Shown piece after piece: positions 7,854 to 16,947 of a stretch of DNA of 64,000 bases. The position numbers and the translations under genes were made by a program. Below the pieces are notes generated by a model that saw only the letters and a list, made by a program, of their open reading frames with translations, ran no database searches and was not told the DNA's origin. The stretch is taken from NCBI GenBank assembly GCA_028280415.1, contig JANQLV010000048.1, positions 62,001-126,000 on the forward strand, read 5' to 3'. The stretch's first letter is position 1. Each line of letters opens with the position of its first letter. Source of the DNA: Saprospiraceae bacterium (GTDB lineage: Bacteria > Bacteroidota > Bacteroidia > Chitinophagales > Saprospiraceae).

Positions 7854-9221
7854 CTAAGCACGTGGCATTAAAACGACCGATTCGCTGTGTACTTTGTCTT
7901 TTTGCTGAATCGTAAGGATCAATGTTCCAGGCTTAGCATTAAGGTTGATGGTATCATCATAAATGCCATCAAAATTATTAAGCGTTTCCTCGTAAAGCAC
8001 TTTTCCGGCTGTATCGATCAGGCGGATGGTAGTAGGTTCGGCTGCTCCTTTGAATTTAAGGTTGATTGGACCGAAACTTGGATTAGGGAAAACGCTTACA
8101 CTTTCCAATTCTAAATTCGAAGTTTTTTGTACCGGTAACTCAGGGAAAACGAGCTCCTGAATGGTTTCTTCTGATGTCTCCTGTACTTTTTCTTGTGTAC
8201 AAGCGTCAAACTGGCCATCGATATCCATAAGTTGACCATCTCTGGAAACAGTAAGCGTAAAATAATCGCTGGGCTCATGTCGATCTCTTTCAGAAACTAG
8301 TTCATTATGCGAAGCTACATCTACATCATCCAAAGCGAGGATATAATCCCCAACCTGGAGGTCGGAGCGATCGGCTGGCGTATTTGGAATAATGTTGTGA
8401 ATCTTAAGTCCTTTTCTGGTTTTACTGGTATAAACCCCAATAAAAACTATACATGGATCGCGTTCCGCAAATCTTTCATAATTATAATCATCAAAATCAT
8501 AATTGTAATGATAGTTATAATTGTAGTTGTAATGACTTCTGTAATGATTGCGCTGTTGCTTTTCTCCAAGTGTCGCAGTCAGTTGAGCTGCCTGTCCATC
8601 CCGAATATAATCGACTACAATTTGATCTCCTATATTGTGTTCATTGATGACTCTGCTCAAATCACTGGAAGTTTTTACAGCTTGATTATCCAAAGCGGTG
8701 ATAATATCGCCTTTTTGGATTCCCGCTTTTTGAGCACCGCTGTTGCGGACAATTCGGGTAATCAACACACCATTATCTCCACTTTCGGAATACACGCCGA
8801 GCAAGGGCTTTTTCTTTACATTAGCGTTCGCCATGCTCTCTTCAAAATCATTTAGAGTGATGGTCATCTTTTCCAAATCGTCTTCATCATTAGTATCAAG
8901 CTTTGCCGCGCGAAAAAAGAAAACAGTTTCTTCATCAGCAGTTCCATCCTGACTAACTTTATCAGGGTCATCGAAAATTTCGATTTTCACTTCTTTACCA
9001 TTAAATTCTATCTCATTGAGTTCTTCAAGATAAGCTTTCAGTTTTTCCCCCTTTTCGACTGCGGTCTGGTCAACACTGGTAGCACCTTTTGCATCAGTTG
9101 ATCTTTTTATGATGTAGGTATGATTGTTATCATTCGTTTCGCTTTCTTGTGCCATTAGAGGTGCACCGAGGAAAAGTAATAAGGCTGTGTAAGCAAAGAG
9201 CCGGGTAACACTTTTTTTCAT
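7854..9221 (-). CDS. Secreted double-PDZ protein with T9SS type A sorting domain
   Basis: 455 residues. A Sec signal peptide (about 1-24, ending PLMAQ) precedes an acidic N-terminal domain. Two PDZ modules follow, about 138-220 (LLGVYSESG, RNSGAQKAGIQKGDIITAL) and 255-335 (IIPNTPADRSDLQVGDYI). Between them lies a Tyr/Asn/His-rich linker of roughly 30 residues. The C-terminal 75 or so residues form a type A T9SS domain (SVFPNPSFGPINLKF, then a Gly-Lys-Val turn and ESVVLMPRA), so it is exported by T9SS and retained on the surface or released. No protease domain accompanies the PDZ modules, so a binding or scaffolding role is likely. Confidence 0.88.
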   Translation of the reverse strand: MKKSVTRLFAYTALLLFLGAPLMAQESETNDNNHTYIIKRSTDAKGATSVDQTAVEKGEKLKAYLEELNEIEFNGKEVKIEIFDDPDKVSQDGTADEETVFFFRAAKLDTNDEDDLEKMTITLNDFEESMANANVKKKPLLGVYSESGDNGVLITRIVRNSGAQKAGIQKGDIITALDNQAVKTSSDLSRVINEHNIGDQIVVDYIRDGQAAQLTATLGEKQQRNHYRSHYNYNYNYHYNYDFDDYNYERFAERDPCIVFIGVYTSKTRKGLKIHNIIPNTPADRSDLQVGDYILALDDVDVASHNELVSERDRHEPSDYFTLTVSRDGQLMDIDGQFDACTQEKVQETSEETIQELVFPELPVQKTSNLELESVSVFPNPSFGPINLKFKGAAEPTTIRLIDTAGKVLYEETLNNFDGIYDDTINLNAKPGTLILTIQQKDKVHSESVVLMPRA

Positions 9222-9510
9222 AGGAATTGAAGATTTTACGGGTTAAAAAATAGTGGTTCTTAGGTCAGTCTAATACATAAGATTAAAGGAAAAACCATCA
9301 ATCAAAAGCTTTGATTTTAAATACTTACGATCATTTTAATAAATCAGATCAGACCAGGAACAGGGATTATACGAAGTGAGTTGGTTTTCTGTAAAGACGG
9401 TACAAACTACAAAGAGTTGCAGATTCTAATGTTAATAGTTGTTAATTGAGGCATATTTCGTACGGTGAAAGGGCAATTTTAACATTTAAAATCTGGCAAA
9501 GGGGCTGTTT

Positions 9511-10917
9511 TTAAGAAAATAAGTCGATTTTTTGAAGAATTTTACCATTAGCTACAAATCTTTGAATAATTCCCATTACTTCCGGATTGTGTTTAAAAGG
9601 CTTGATTGCATCCTTAAGTACATCGATACCACCATTGGTATCTTCCTTTTCAATAAAACCATAACCTTTATATTGGCCTTCTTCAACCAGCACTACCGCT
9701 AATTCAGTATCTGAGCGACCCTGATCGAGCAGGAGGAAATCGCCTTCAAAATCCTGGGCAATGTTTCCGGTAGCTTCTATTACCCGGGAGTTGTAATCCT
9801 CTGGACTTTCTTCTCCGATACAGGCACCGGAGCATTTATGGAGATGATAATAAAAACAGGGGCGCCCGCTGGAGTTTATATCACAGTATAACTGGCAGAG
9901 TTCGTATTCTTCCAGCAGGCGATTGATCATAGCTTTGGCGGAAGACTGACTCGGGAACGCTCTCAGTATATTGAGTTTCGGCCGTTCTTTTGCAGTTGGT
10001 TTTTTATATCCCAGACAGATATAGCCCTGTTCGTTTTTATAATAATGGATTACATGCTGAAAATTGCGCGCTCTTTGCGCCCGGTTGACGTAGGGATGAT
10101 GGTATTTAATCTCATGTGATTCTTTGAGCAGTGCAACTAATTCGCTTCCGGTTACTTCGTAGGTAATTTCATAGACACTTTTTTGCAGCAATTCACCTTT
10201 CCTGGTTCGGTTGGCAAAATGCTCCATTACTCGTTTTTTGATGTTGATACTTTTTCCAATATAAACCAGATCCCCTGCCTGATCATGAAAATAATACACG
10301 CCGCAGGTTTCGGGTAGATCATGTAATTTCTCCAGAGTAATATTTTGCGGAAGCTGAGATTCTTTTATTCCCAGGTCAACAATCTCACTGATTCGATCTG
10401 CACTACCATCCTGATGCAGTGCCATTTCCAGCAGCTTGGCAGCAGCACAAGCATCATCATAGGCTCGGTGTCGGTCTTTGACTTGTATTTTGAAATATTT
10501 GATCAGGTTTCCCAAAGAGTAGGAGGGAAGTCCGGGGAAAGCTTTACGGGATAAACGCACCGTACACAATTGCCTTTTAGAAAAGGTATAGCCCAGTCTT
10601 TTAAATTCCTGCTGTAAAAAATTGTAATCGAAACGTACATTATGCGCAACGAAAATAGCATCATTGGTCATCTCCACAATTTTTTTGGCAACTTCGTAAA
10701 ACTTGGGCGCATCTTCTACCATCTCCTGAGTGATACCGGTAATCTGAGTGATATTGTATGGGATTACGGTTTCGGGATTGATTAAGGTTTGGTAAGAAGC
10801 AAGGATATTTTCTCCATCGTGGCGTACTATGGCAATTTCCGTAATCTTATCCCGGTTGGATCGACCGCCAGTCGTTTCTATATCGACCACCGCATATATC
10901 TTCTTCTTTTTTGCCAT
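9511..10917 (-). CDS. DnaQ-type 3'-5' exonuclease fused to GIY-YIG (UvrC-like) nuclease domain
   Basis: About 468 residues starting MAKKKKIYAVVDIETTGG. I place the start at 10917; the frame stays open upstream, but that part looks like non-coding sequence. Residues about 5-170 are a DEDDh exonuclease like Pol III epsilon: DIETTGG (Exo I), AHNVRFDYNFL (Exo II) and HRAYDDACAAAKLL (Exo III). Residues about 200-280 are a GIY-YIG domain: TCGVYYFHDQ and LVYIGKSINIKKRV. The Cys-rich segment near 385-405 (CQLYCDINSSGRPCFYYHL, CSGACIG) resembles the same region in UvrC/Cho. Likely a repair nuclease. The architecture recurs in Bacteroidota, often annotated as an epsilon subunit. Confidence 0.9.
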   Translation of the reverse strand: MAKKKKIYAVVDIETTGGRSNRDKITEIAIVRHDGENILASYQTLINPETVIPYNITQITGITQEMVEDAPKFYEVAKKIVEMTNDAIFVAHNVRFDYNFLQQEFKRLGYTFSKRQLCTVRLSRKAFPGLPSYSLGNLIKYFKIQVKDRHRAYDDACAAAKLLEMALHQDGSADRISEIVDLGIKESQLPQNITLEKLHDLPETCGVYYFHDQAGDLVYIGKSINIKKRVMEHFANRTRKGELLQKSVYEITYEVTGSELVALLKESHEIKYHHPYVNRAQRARNFQHVIHYYKNEQGYICLGYKKPTAKERPKLNILRAFPSQSSAKAMINRLLEEYELCQLYCDINSSGRPCFYYHLHKCSGACIGEESPEDYNSRVIEATGNIAQDFEGDFLLLDQGRSDTELAVVLVEEGQYKGYGFIEKEDTNGGIDVLKDAIKPFKHNPEVMGIIQRFVANGKILQKIDLFS

Positions 10918-10993
10918 ATTTGTGCTAGGATGAATAAAAAAAACGCAGGACACCCGAAATTGCGATAATTTCAAAGTCTCTCTGCGTTTGTAA

Positions 10994-12241
10994 ATGCAAA
11001 TTACAATGATGTTTTCGAATATTAAAATCTTCAGTCTGCTTTTTTTATTCTTCATAAATTGTGATACTGCCAGTGAAGTACATGAAAAAAATGAAAATAA
11101 GACCGAAGAAACAGAACTTGATGCCAGCAAAAAAGCTGTAGCTATTCAGGTTGGCGCAAGCCGGACAGATCAGTATCTCGAGTTGTTGAAGAATAAATCG
11201 GTTGCCTTACTGGTCAATCAAACTTCAACAATTGGCGAAGTACATTTGGTAGATACTCTGCTACAGTCAGGAGTTAAGGTCAAGAAGATATTTGCTCCGG
11301 AGCATGGATTCAGGGGAGAGGCCGATGCCGGGGAACAGGTAAATGATGGAAAAGATGCAAAGACAAACATTCCTTTGATTTCTCTTTATGGTAAAAAGAA
11401 AAAACCGGGTGAAGCTGAACTGAAAGGCATAGATGTAGTTGTTTTTGATATTCAGGATGTAGGAGTACGCTTTTATACTTATATCTCCACTATGAGCTAT
11501 GTGATGGAAGCCTGTGCGGAAAACGGAGTACAGTTTATAGTACTTGACCGGCCAAACCCCAATGGTCATTATGTTGATGGCCCGGTTTTAGAGAAAGATT
11601 TTGCTTCTTTTATTGGTTTGCACCCTGTGCCTGTCGTACACGGTATGACTGTAGGAGAATATGCACAAATGGTTAATGGAGAAGGCTGGTTAAAAAATGC
11701 ACTTGAGTGTGATTTAACAGTAGTTCCCTGTGCAAATTATAATCATCAGCTTCCTTATGAACTACCGGTTAAGCCGTCTCCGAATCTGCCTAATATTCGC
11801 TCGATTTATCTTTATCCTTCATTATGCTTTTTTGAAGGGACGACTGTAAACGTCGGAAGAGGCACACATCAGCAATTTCAGGTTTACGGGCATCCCGATT
11901 ATCAGGGAGGGGATTATGAGTACGTTCCTCAATCGCTGCCCGGGGCTAAATATCCCAAATTTAAAGGAGAAAAATGTTTTGGTTATAATCTTAGTTCAGT
12001 TGATCCGACTCAAATTCGGAATGAGGCAAAATTAAATTTAAACTATCTTATAAACTACTATAAAACCTTTCCTGAAAAAGATGAATTCTTTTTAAAAAAT
12101 AACTTTTTTGACAAATTAGCAGGGAGTCAAAAACTTCGACAGCAGATTATGGCAGGTATGAATGCGGAAGATATTCGCGCGACCTGGCAGAATGAACTGA
12201 AGTTATTTATGAAAACGAGAGCTAAATACCTGATATACTAA
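10994..12241 (+). CDS. NamZ-like exo-beta-N-acetylmuramidase (DUF1343), probable lipoprotein
   Basis: DUF1343 proteins include NamZ, which releases terminal MurNAc from peptidoglycan fragments during cell-wall recycling. Signatures: ALLVNQTSTIG near residue 75, IFAPEHGFRGEADAGE near 98, FDIQDVGVRFYTYISTM near 150, LDRPNPNGHYVDGP near 180 and GRGTHQQFQVYGHP near 288. The N-terminus has a hydrophobic run ending FFINC, a possible lipobox, then a Glu/Lys/Asn-rich linker. Start choices at 10994, 11006 and 11009 are all in frame; the last gives the most compact signal peptide. It is divergent from the exonuclease gene with 76 bases between the starts. Confidence 0.9.
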   Translation: MQITMMFSNIKIFSLLFLFFINCDTASEVHEKNENKTEETELDASKKAVAIQVGASRTDQYLELLKNKSVALLVNQTSTIGEVHLVDTLLQSGVKVKKIFAPEHGFRGEADAGEQVNDGKDAKTNIPLISLYGKKKKPGEAELKGIDVVVFDIQDVGVRFYTYISTMSYVMEACAENGVQFIVLDRPNPNGHYVDGPVLEKDFASFIGLHPVPVVHGMTVGEYAQMVNGEGWLKNALECDLTVVPCANYNHQLPYELPVKPSPNLPNIRSIYLYPSLCFFEGTTVNVGRGTHQQFQVYGHPDYQGGDYEYVPQSLPGAKYPKFKGEKCFGYNLSSVDPTQIRNEAKLNLNYLINYYKTFPEKDEFFLKNNFFDKLAGSQKLRQQIMAGMNAEDIRATWQNELKLFMKTRAKYLIY

Positions 12242-12246
12242 AAAGT

Positions 12247-12819
12247 TTAAAACCTAAACCCGGCATTTAAGCCAAAGAAATAGTTTTCGTCATCATTGTC
12301 GAATTTTTTGTAACTGAAACGAGTACCCAGGATGATGTATTTGGCAACGTAGACCTCGTATTCGATAGAGGCCGTCCAGCCAAAATTCTCACTGGAGGTT
12401 TCGTCAAATTCTTTGTTGATAATCTGATTATTGGAGTCTCTTTCGATAGAAGTGGTGAATCGGTTTTCCATGGTTTGCCAGGCCGCACCACCACCTATTT
12501 TCAAAGCATTAGAACTATTGCTAAACAAAGCTATATTAAGTCCGGCATCCGCTTGCCAACCCTTGGAGTGATGTTCATTACCATCATTCTTGATTTGTTC
12601 GCCATTTATTCTGAATCCGTCTACCGACAGACTTACTGGTCTGAATAACCTTTGTTCCAATCTTAGATGAAAAGTATTACTGGCAAGATAGTTAGCCGGT
12701 TTAAGAAAAGTAGTTCCCAGTCCTGCTTTAATACTTGTGCCCGGATCTTTTTCATTTTGAGCGTAAGAAATCTGAAGCGTCAAAAATAGCGCGAATAAGA
12801 AAATGGTAACTTTTTTCAT
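12247..12819 (-). CDS. Small outer-membrane beta-barrel protein of unknown function
   Basis: 190 residues with a clean Sec signal (MKKVTIFLFALFLTLQISYAQ). The mature part alternates polar and hydrophobic residues in short strands ending aromatic and closes with FFGLNAGFRF, a terminal Phe typical of outer-membrane barrels. It looks like an 8-stranded barrel in the OmpA/OmpW size class. No specific family is recognised. The gene ends 6 bases from the NamZ-like stop on the other strand. Two direct repeats about 80 bases upstream of its start may be regulatory. Confidence 0.75.
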   Translation of the reverse strand: MKKVTIFLFALFLTLQISYAQNEKDPGTSIKAGLGTTFLKPANYLASNTFHLRLEQRLFRPVSLSVDGFRINGEQIKNDGNEHHSKGWQADAGLNIALFSNSSNALKIGGGAAWQTMENRFTTSIERDSNNQIINKEFDETSSENFGWTASIEYEVYVAKYIILGTRFSYKKFDNDDENYFFGLNAGFRF

Positions 12820-12895
12820 AGTACATTACTTTACGGTCTTGCTAATCTTTAGTATCTAAGACTATTAACTATTCGTTTTATCCCTTTGTTCTCGG

Positions 12896-12915
12896 GGTTT
12901 TAACTTGGTTTTAAC
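12896..12915 (-). promoter_or_regulatory. Tandem 9-mer repeat with 11-bp period, possible operator
   Basis: GGTTTTAAC occurs at 12896-12904 and again at 12907-12915, exactly one helical turn apart, about 80 bases upstream of the barrel gene start. Response regulators often bind direct half-sites with 11-bp spacing. The regulator is unknown. Confidence 0.35.
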
Positions 12916-12983
12916 ATTTGTGGCCTTAGCTAATTTCAAATTGACCGCAAAAGTAAGGAATCTTTACCTTTTTTGCAGTTTGA

Positions 12984-13139
12984 TTTTCGGTTTTCGATCT
13001 TCGTTATTCGACTTTCGATCTTCGATCTTCGTTGATTCAGCTGGAAATGGTAATTTTCAGTCTCTGCGGCTGAAGAAATTTTAAATGTCTTCGATTAAAA
13101 CCGATTTTTAAACATTAATGAATACTCGAAAACCGAAAA
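12984..13139. repeat. TTCG-rich element with perfect 14-bp terminal inverted repeats
   Basis: TTTTCGGTTTTCGA (12984-12997) is exactly reverse-complemented at 13126-13139. The left part is a run of TTCG words (TTCGTTATTCGACTTTCG, then two copies of ATCTTCG). The right end lies 6 bases from the stop of the HhH-barrel gene. A 12-mer, TTCGTTATTCGA, recurs in the hairpin at 31413-31452, so this looks like a dispersed intergenic repeat family. Confidence 0.55.
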
Positions 13140-13144
13140 GAAAA

Positions 13145-15238
13145 TTAAAATTTGTACTTAATCTGGGCAGCTACTTCTGTTCTTTTGTTCCCTTGAATCT
13201 CATCTAAGCCACTTCCGACAACATCTCGGTCATTAAATCTGGTTTGGGCAATTCTGGCTTCCAGGGTCAAATTCCGGATACCCCGGTATCGGAGGTTCAG
13301 ATAGTAACGACTTCCTCGCCCGAATAGAGGGGGGATAGACTGGGTGAAAAGCAAATTGTTTTCATATGCATAAAACCGAATATTAAATGCATCGGTATCG
13401 AAAACGGCATATCGAGCAGTAAATGATAAAGGAAATCCAATTGGTTTGTAAATGACATCCTGATAGAGCATGACCCCGTTTTGACGTTCCTGTCCTTCGA
13501 CTTGAGCATAGCCAAAATGCAAACGATTTCGCAATTCCAGCGCTTTATTAGCCTTATAGGCAACGTGCATTTTGATTTGAAAAAGTTGCGACTGAGAGAG
13601 AAAATCAAAATTTGTTTCGTTATTTGGTGTATTGATTTGTTTAACTTCGTCTCTTACTTCGATAAAAGCAGTTAGCTTGCGTTTGATTTTGTAAGTAAGA
13701 ATACCCCGGACTTCATAGCCGCGAGAAGGTGCATCGGCATTAAAACGCAACCAGGGATGACGATAAACGTCGAAATAACCTCTGAAATTCCAACGATTGG
13801 AAGCCTTGATTTCCATCCCCATGTAAAGTCCGTTTTCATTATTGGCTCCCCCTGTTTCTGCAAGCGGGTTGGGATCAAGGGCCTGATAGTCCACCGGAAA
13901 GTGACGGTGCAAAAGGGAAATATGTATTTTCCGGTCCAGAGCTGCAATGAGTCCATTGATAGTCGCTACAGCGCCATTATCGCTCATCGCTGTTTCGCCG
14001 AAAAAGTTTAGGTTTTTATAGACCCAGCTATAATCAAGGCTGAGGTTGAGTAAGCTGTTTCCACTAAACCTGAATTGATTGAAGGGTACTGTATTTCGAT
14101 TAAAATCCCGGTCAAATTTGTCGTAAATCCCATTGATGGCTATTTTAAAGCCTTCCTTTCTATATTTTAAAATAGCTCCGAATTTAGTGTTTCGGATTGC
14201 GCCTTCATCGGCAATTTCGGCGGCAGTACGATGTAATCCGGTAATTTGCAGAGAGCTAAAAGCTTCAATTTCCGGATCTTCCAGTTCGGTCGGATCGGGT
14301 AAATTGGCATCTCTTCTCCTGCTGGAAAAGAGCGTTGTCAATTCCAGATGATTTCCCAGGCCAATTGTGGCGGCGGCTCCCCGGAGAAAATTAACTTCGT
14401 TGACGGAGGAATATTTTTTTATTGTTCTTCGGTTTCGTTTTATTTTCAACACCTCCGCACTTTTTCCCCTGCCGAAGCCAGAATACAGGATTAAACCTTG
14501 TCCCATACTAGCAGTGTAATCCCCCAGGGCTATGGTTTTTAAAACGTGATTATAGTTTTTCAAATAAAAATGGGCGGAATAAAAATCAAAACCTTGTTTA
14601 TTACTGCCTCGGAAAAATTCCTCACCCGGATCTTTTTCAGCTGTAATACCGAAGGTCATTTTGTTTTCAAAATTTTTATAATACCTTAAATACAGTCGAT
14701 TGGGATCTCCTAAATAGTAATTTGCGGAGGTATCTTCCGGTACGATAAAGCCTCTCTGCTGCTCCAGAAACCTTCCCCAACGCAGATACAATTCATTACT
14801 GCCACTAGAGAACATTTCGAAAATACTTAGCTGAATATTATCAATATCGGATTTTACAGTGACGAATGGCAGTAAGTTGCGAATGGTTTCTAAATCAAAG
14901 CCGGGGACGGCCTGAAGCTCGTGTAGAGAAAGCAGGTTCCCCAGCTCTTGTCGGTATCTCAGCAAGGTTTGAATCTGAAGTTCGTTGAGAACAAGCAAAT
15001 CACTCAAATCTTCTGCGCTGGCTTTATTGATGTCTAATTTCTTTTTTGAATAAAACTGAATCTCTTCAAATGCAGTGTTAAAGTCAAAAGGTGTTTCCTC
15101 ACCGGTATCTTCAATAAAATTTTCGAGAATAATAGGGTTAATTGGGGTTTCTCCCGCTTCGATAGTATCGGTTTGTCCAAAACTGAATAAGCAACAGGAC
15201 AGGAGTGAGAAGGTTAAGAAAATGCGGTAATGAAGCAT
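13145..15238 (-). CDS. Helix-hairpin-helix outer-membrane beta-barrel protein
   Basis: 697 residues with a Sec signal (about 1-21, ending LFSFGQ). Residues about 65-130 hold two helix-hairpin-helix units like those of ComEA: LDINKASAEDLSDLLVL, then LLSLHELQAVPGFD. The remaining 550 or so residues are strand-rich with aromatic girdles and end KRTEVAAQIKYKF, a terminal Phe as in large outer-membrane barrels. HhH units usually contact the DNA backbone, so a periplasmic HhH on a barrel suggests DNA handling, but that function is inferred. The combination is found across Bacteroidota without assigned function. The gene is preceded by a 346-base gap and appears monocistronic. Confidence 0.85.
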   Translation of the reverse strand: MLHYRIFLTFSLLSCCLFSFGQTDTIEAGETPINPIILENFIEDTGEETPFDFNTAFEEIQFYSKKKLDINKASAEDLSDLLVLNELQIQTLLRYRQELGNLLSLHELQAVPGFDLETIRNLLPFVTVKSDIDNIQLSIFEMFSSGSNELYLRWGRFLEQQRGFIVPEDTSANYYLGDPNRLYLRYYKNFENKMTFGITAEKDPGEEFFRGSNKQGFDFYSAHFYLKNYNHVLKTIALGDYTASMGQGLILYSGFGRGKSAEVLKIKRNRRTIKKYSSVNEVNFLRGAAATIGLGNHLELTTLFSSRRRDANLPDPTELEDPEIEAFSSLQITGLHRTAAEIADEGAIRNTKFGAILKYRKEGFKIAINGIYDKFDRDFNRNTVPFNQFRFSGNSLLNLSLDYSWVYKNLNFFGETAMSDNGAVATINGLIAALDRKIHISLLHRHFPVDYQALDPNPLAETGGANNENGLYMGMEIKASNRWNFRGYFDVYRHPWLRFNADAPSRGYEVRGILTYKIKRKLTAFIEVRDEVKQINTPNNETNFDFLSQSQLFQIKMHVAYKANKALELRNRLHFGYAQVEGQERQNGVMLYQDVIYKPIGFPLSFTARYAVFDTDAFNIRFYAYENNLLFTQSIPPLFGRGSRYYLNLRYRGIRNLTLEARIAQTRFNDRDVVGSGLDEIQGNKRTEVAAQIKYKF

Positions 15239-15584
15239 GAATCAGGAGACTTAAAAGTTATTCACAAATTGAGAAAAAATGTGGAAAAAAATATTCAAAA
15301 GCAGAGAAAAATTATATTGTACAATTTTAGTTTTTGCCATTATTTCATTGGCAGGATAGTATTTGGTTGAAATAAAGTTTTGTGTCGTGGAAAAATCAAA
15401 AGCTTTGTTTGTGTAAAATTTACAATAAGACTTGGTTAGTTAAAAGTTCTGAGTTAACTTTGCGTTAAATATTGATGCAAGAGAGTCTGAGAATGCAATT
15501 CTAAGGAGCAGAATGACAAAATTTAATACTAACTGGTAACAGAAAAACTTTCATTCATATTCCTAAATTTCAATAAATTTCACA
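15239..15584. other. Divergent intergenic region upstream of glutamine synthetase
   Basis: AT-rich region between the divergent HhH-barrel and glutamine synthetase genes. It contains the glnII promoter candidate at 15432-15462. No further gene or RNA was recognised. Confidence 0.6.
15432..15462 (+). promoter_or_regulatory. Bacteroidota-type promoter for glutamine synthetase
   Basis: TTG at 15432-15434 and TAACTTTG at 15455-15462 match the -33 and TAnnTTTG -7 elements with a 20-base gap. The predicted leader is about 115 bases. This is the best-formed housekeeping promoter in the window. Confidence 0.6.
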
Positions 15585-16607
15585 ATGGCTAAATCTAAAT
15601 TAGAGTACATTTGGTTGGATGGTTATAAGCCGACTCAAAACATGCGTAGTAAAACTAAAGTAGTTGATGACTTTAGTGGCAAGCTCGAGGATTGTCCGGT
15701 CTGGTCCTTTGACGGAAGTTCTACCAGACAGGCAAAGGGCAACTCATCTGACTGTTTACTCAAACCAGTTGCTATTTATCCGGATCCGGCAAGAGAAAAT
15801 GGCTATCTCGTTATGACAGAGGTACTGAACTCTGATGGTACAGCCCACGTTTCCAATGCACGTGCGACCATTGATGATGATGACAATGATTTTTGGTTTG
15901 GTTTTGAGCAGGAATACTTCATCATGGATGTCAAGACTCAATTGCCTTTAGGATTTCCAATAGGTGGATACCCCGGACCTCAGGGACTTTATTATTGTTC
16001 CGTGGGAGGTAAGAATACCTGGGGAAGAAAATTTGTAGAAGAGCATGCCGATCTTTGTATTGCTGCCGGACTTAACTTTGAAGGGATCAACCAGGAAGTT
16101 GCTGCGGGACAGTGGGAGTTTCAGTTATTCGCCAAAGGAGCTAAAAAAGCAGGTGATGAGATTTGGATTGCCAGATATTTGCTGGATCGCTTGACCGAGA
16201 AATACGGCTATTATATTGAATATCACCCAAAACCGGTTAAAGGGGACTGGAACGGTTCAGGGATGCATGCGAATTTCTCCAATACTTTGTTGAGAACCTG
16301 TGGTTCTAAAGAAGTTTATGAAGCAGTTTGCGAAGCTTTCCGCCCGGTAACAGATGAACATATTGCGGTATATGGTGAGTTTAATGATCAACGCTTGACG
16401 GGCTTGCACGAGACGGCTTCTATTAACGATTTCAGTTATGGTATTTCCGATCGTGGTGCGTCTATCCGGATTCCAATAATTACTGTAGAAAAAGGTTGGA
16501 AAGGCTGGTTGGAAGATCGTCGACCTGCTTCCAATGCTGATCCGTACAAAGTAGCAAGTAGAATTGTGGAGACTGTAAAATCTGCAAAAATTCCCGAACT
16601 TACTTAA
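15585..16607 (+). CDS. glnII: Glutamine synthetase, type II (eukaryote-like)
   Basis: ATP-dependent condensation of glutamate and ammonia in the cytosol. At 340 residues it is the short GSII form, not the roughly 470-residue GSI. Typical segments: LEYIWLDGYKPTQNMRSKTK at the N-terminus, WSFDGSSTRQA near 40, FGFEQEYFIM near 105 (metal-binding Glu), GINQEVAAGQWEFQ near 167, and NGSGMHANFS near 225. RGASIRIP near 288 is the region contacting ATP and glutamate. It stands alone, with its own promoter and a strong terminator. The catalytic motifs are complete. Confidence 0.96.
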   Translation: MAKSKLEYIWLDGYKPTQNMRSKTKVVDDFSGKLEDCPVWSFDGSSTRQAKGNSSDCLLKPVAIYPDPARENGYLVMTEVLNSDGTAHVSNARATIDDDDNDFWFGFEQEYFIMDVKTQLPLGFPIGGYPGPQGLYYCSVGGKNTWGRKFVEEHADLCIAAGLNFEGINQEVAAGQWEFQLFAKGAKKAGDEIWIARYLLDRLTEKYGYYIEYHPKPVKGDWNGSGMHANFSNTLLRTCGSKEVYEAVCEAFRPVTDEHIAVYGEFNDQRLTGLHETASINDFSYGISDRGASIRIPIITVEKGWKGWLEDRRPASNADPYKVASRIVETVKSAKIPELT

Positions 16608-16630
16608 GTTTAGGACTTAGATAAAATAAC

Positions 16631-16668
16631 AAAAGCCCGGTTAGCGAAAGCTGATCGGGCTTTTTTAT
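16631..16668 (+). terminator. Intrinsic terminator of glutamine synthetase
   Basis: AAAAGCCCG pairs with CGGGCTTTT around an imperfect inner stem TTAGC-GAAA-GCTGA, followed by a run of six Ts. It starts 24 bases after the stop. Confidence 0.85.
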
Positions 16669-16947
16669 ATCAAAATATACATTCTATAATGTATTTGTCT
16701 TTTACTCAGTTAAAATATTCTTTTTAATACTTGATCGTTAAAAATGCAATTTACTCTTTTTAGAAGCATTAAAATTTCTATCAGAATGCCGTGCTTTTTC
16801 AAAATAATGAGGTAGATTATAGAAAATTAAAGCCAATATTATGAGTATCGGGCTAATCTCTTTTTGGGAAATTAGATAAAAAATTTGTCAGCAGGCAACC
16901 CTTTTTAGAAATCTCTCGTGTTAGCAGGCAAATCACAATATATAGTT
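16669..16947. other. AT-rich intergenic region upstream of the OmpA-like gene
   Basis: About 280 AT-rich bases. No clear TAnnTTTG with a paired TTG, no repeat and no coding frame were recognised. Confidence 0.5.

Larger units (their letters stand above)
12820..13144. other. Intergenic region with direct repeats and TTCG-rich sequence
   Basis: 325 bases between two minus-strand genes. It holds the spaced 9-mer repeat (12896-12915) and the TTCG-rich segment with 14-bp terminal inverted repeats (12984-13139). I see no coding potential here. Confidence 0.7.
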
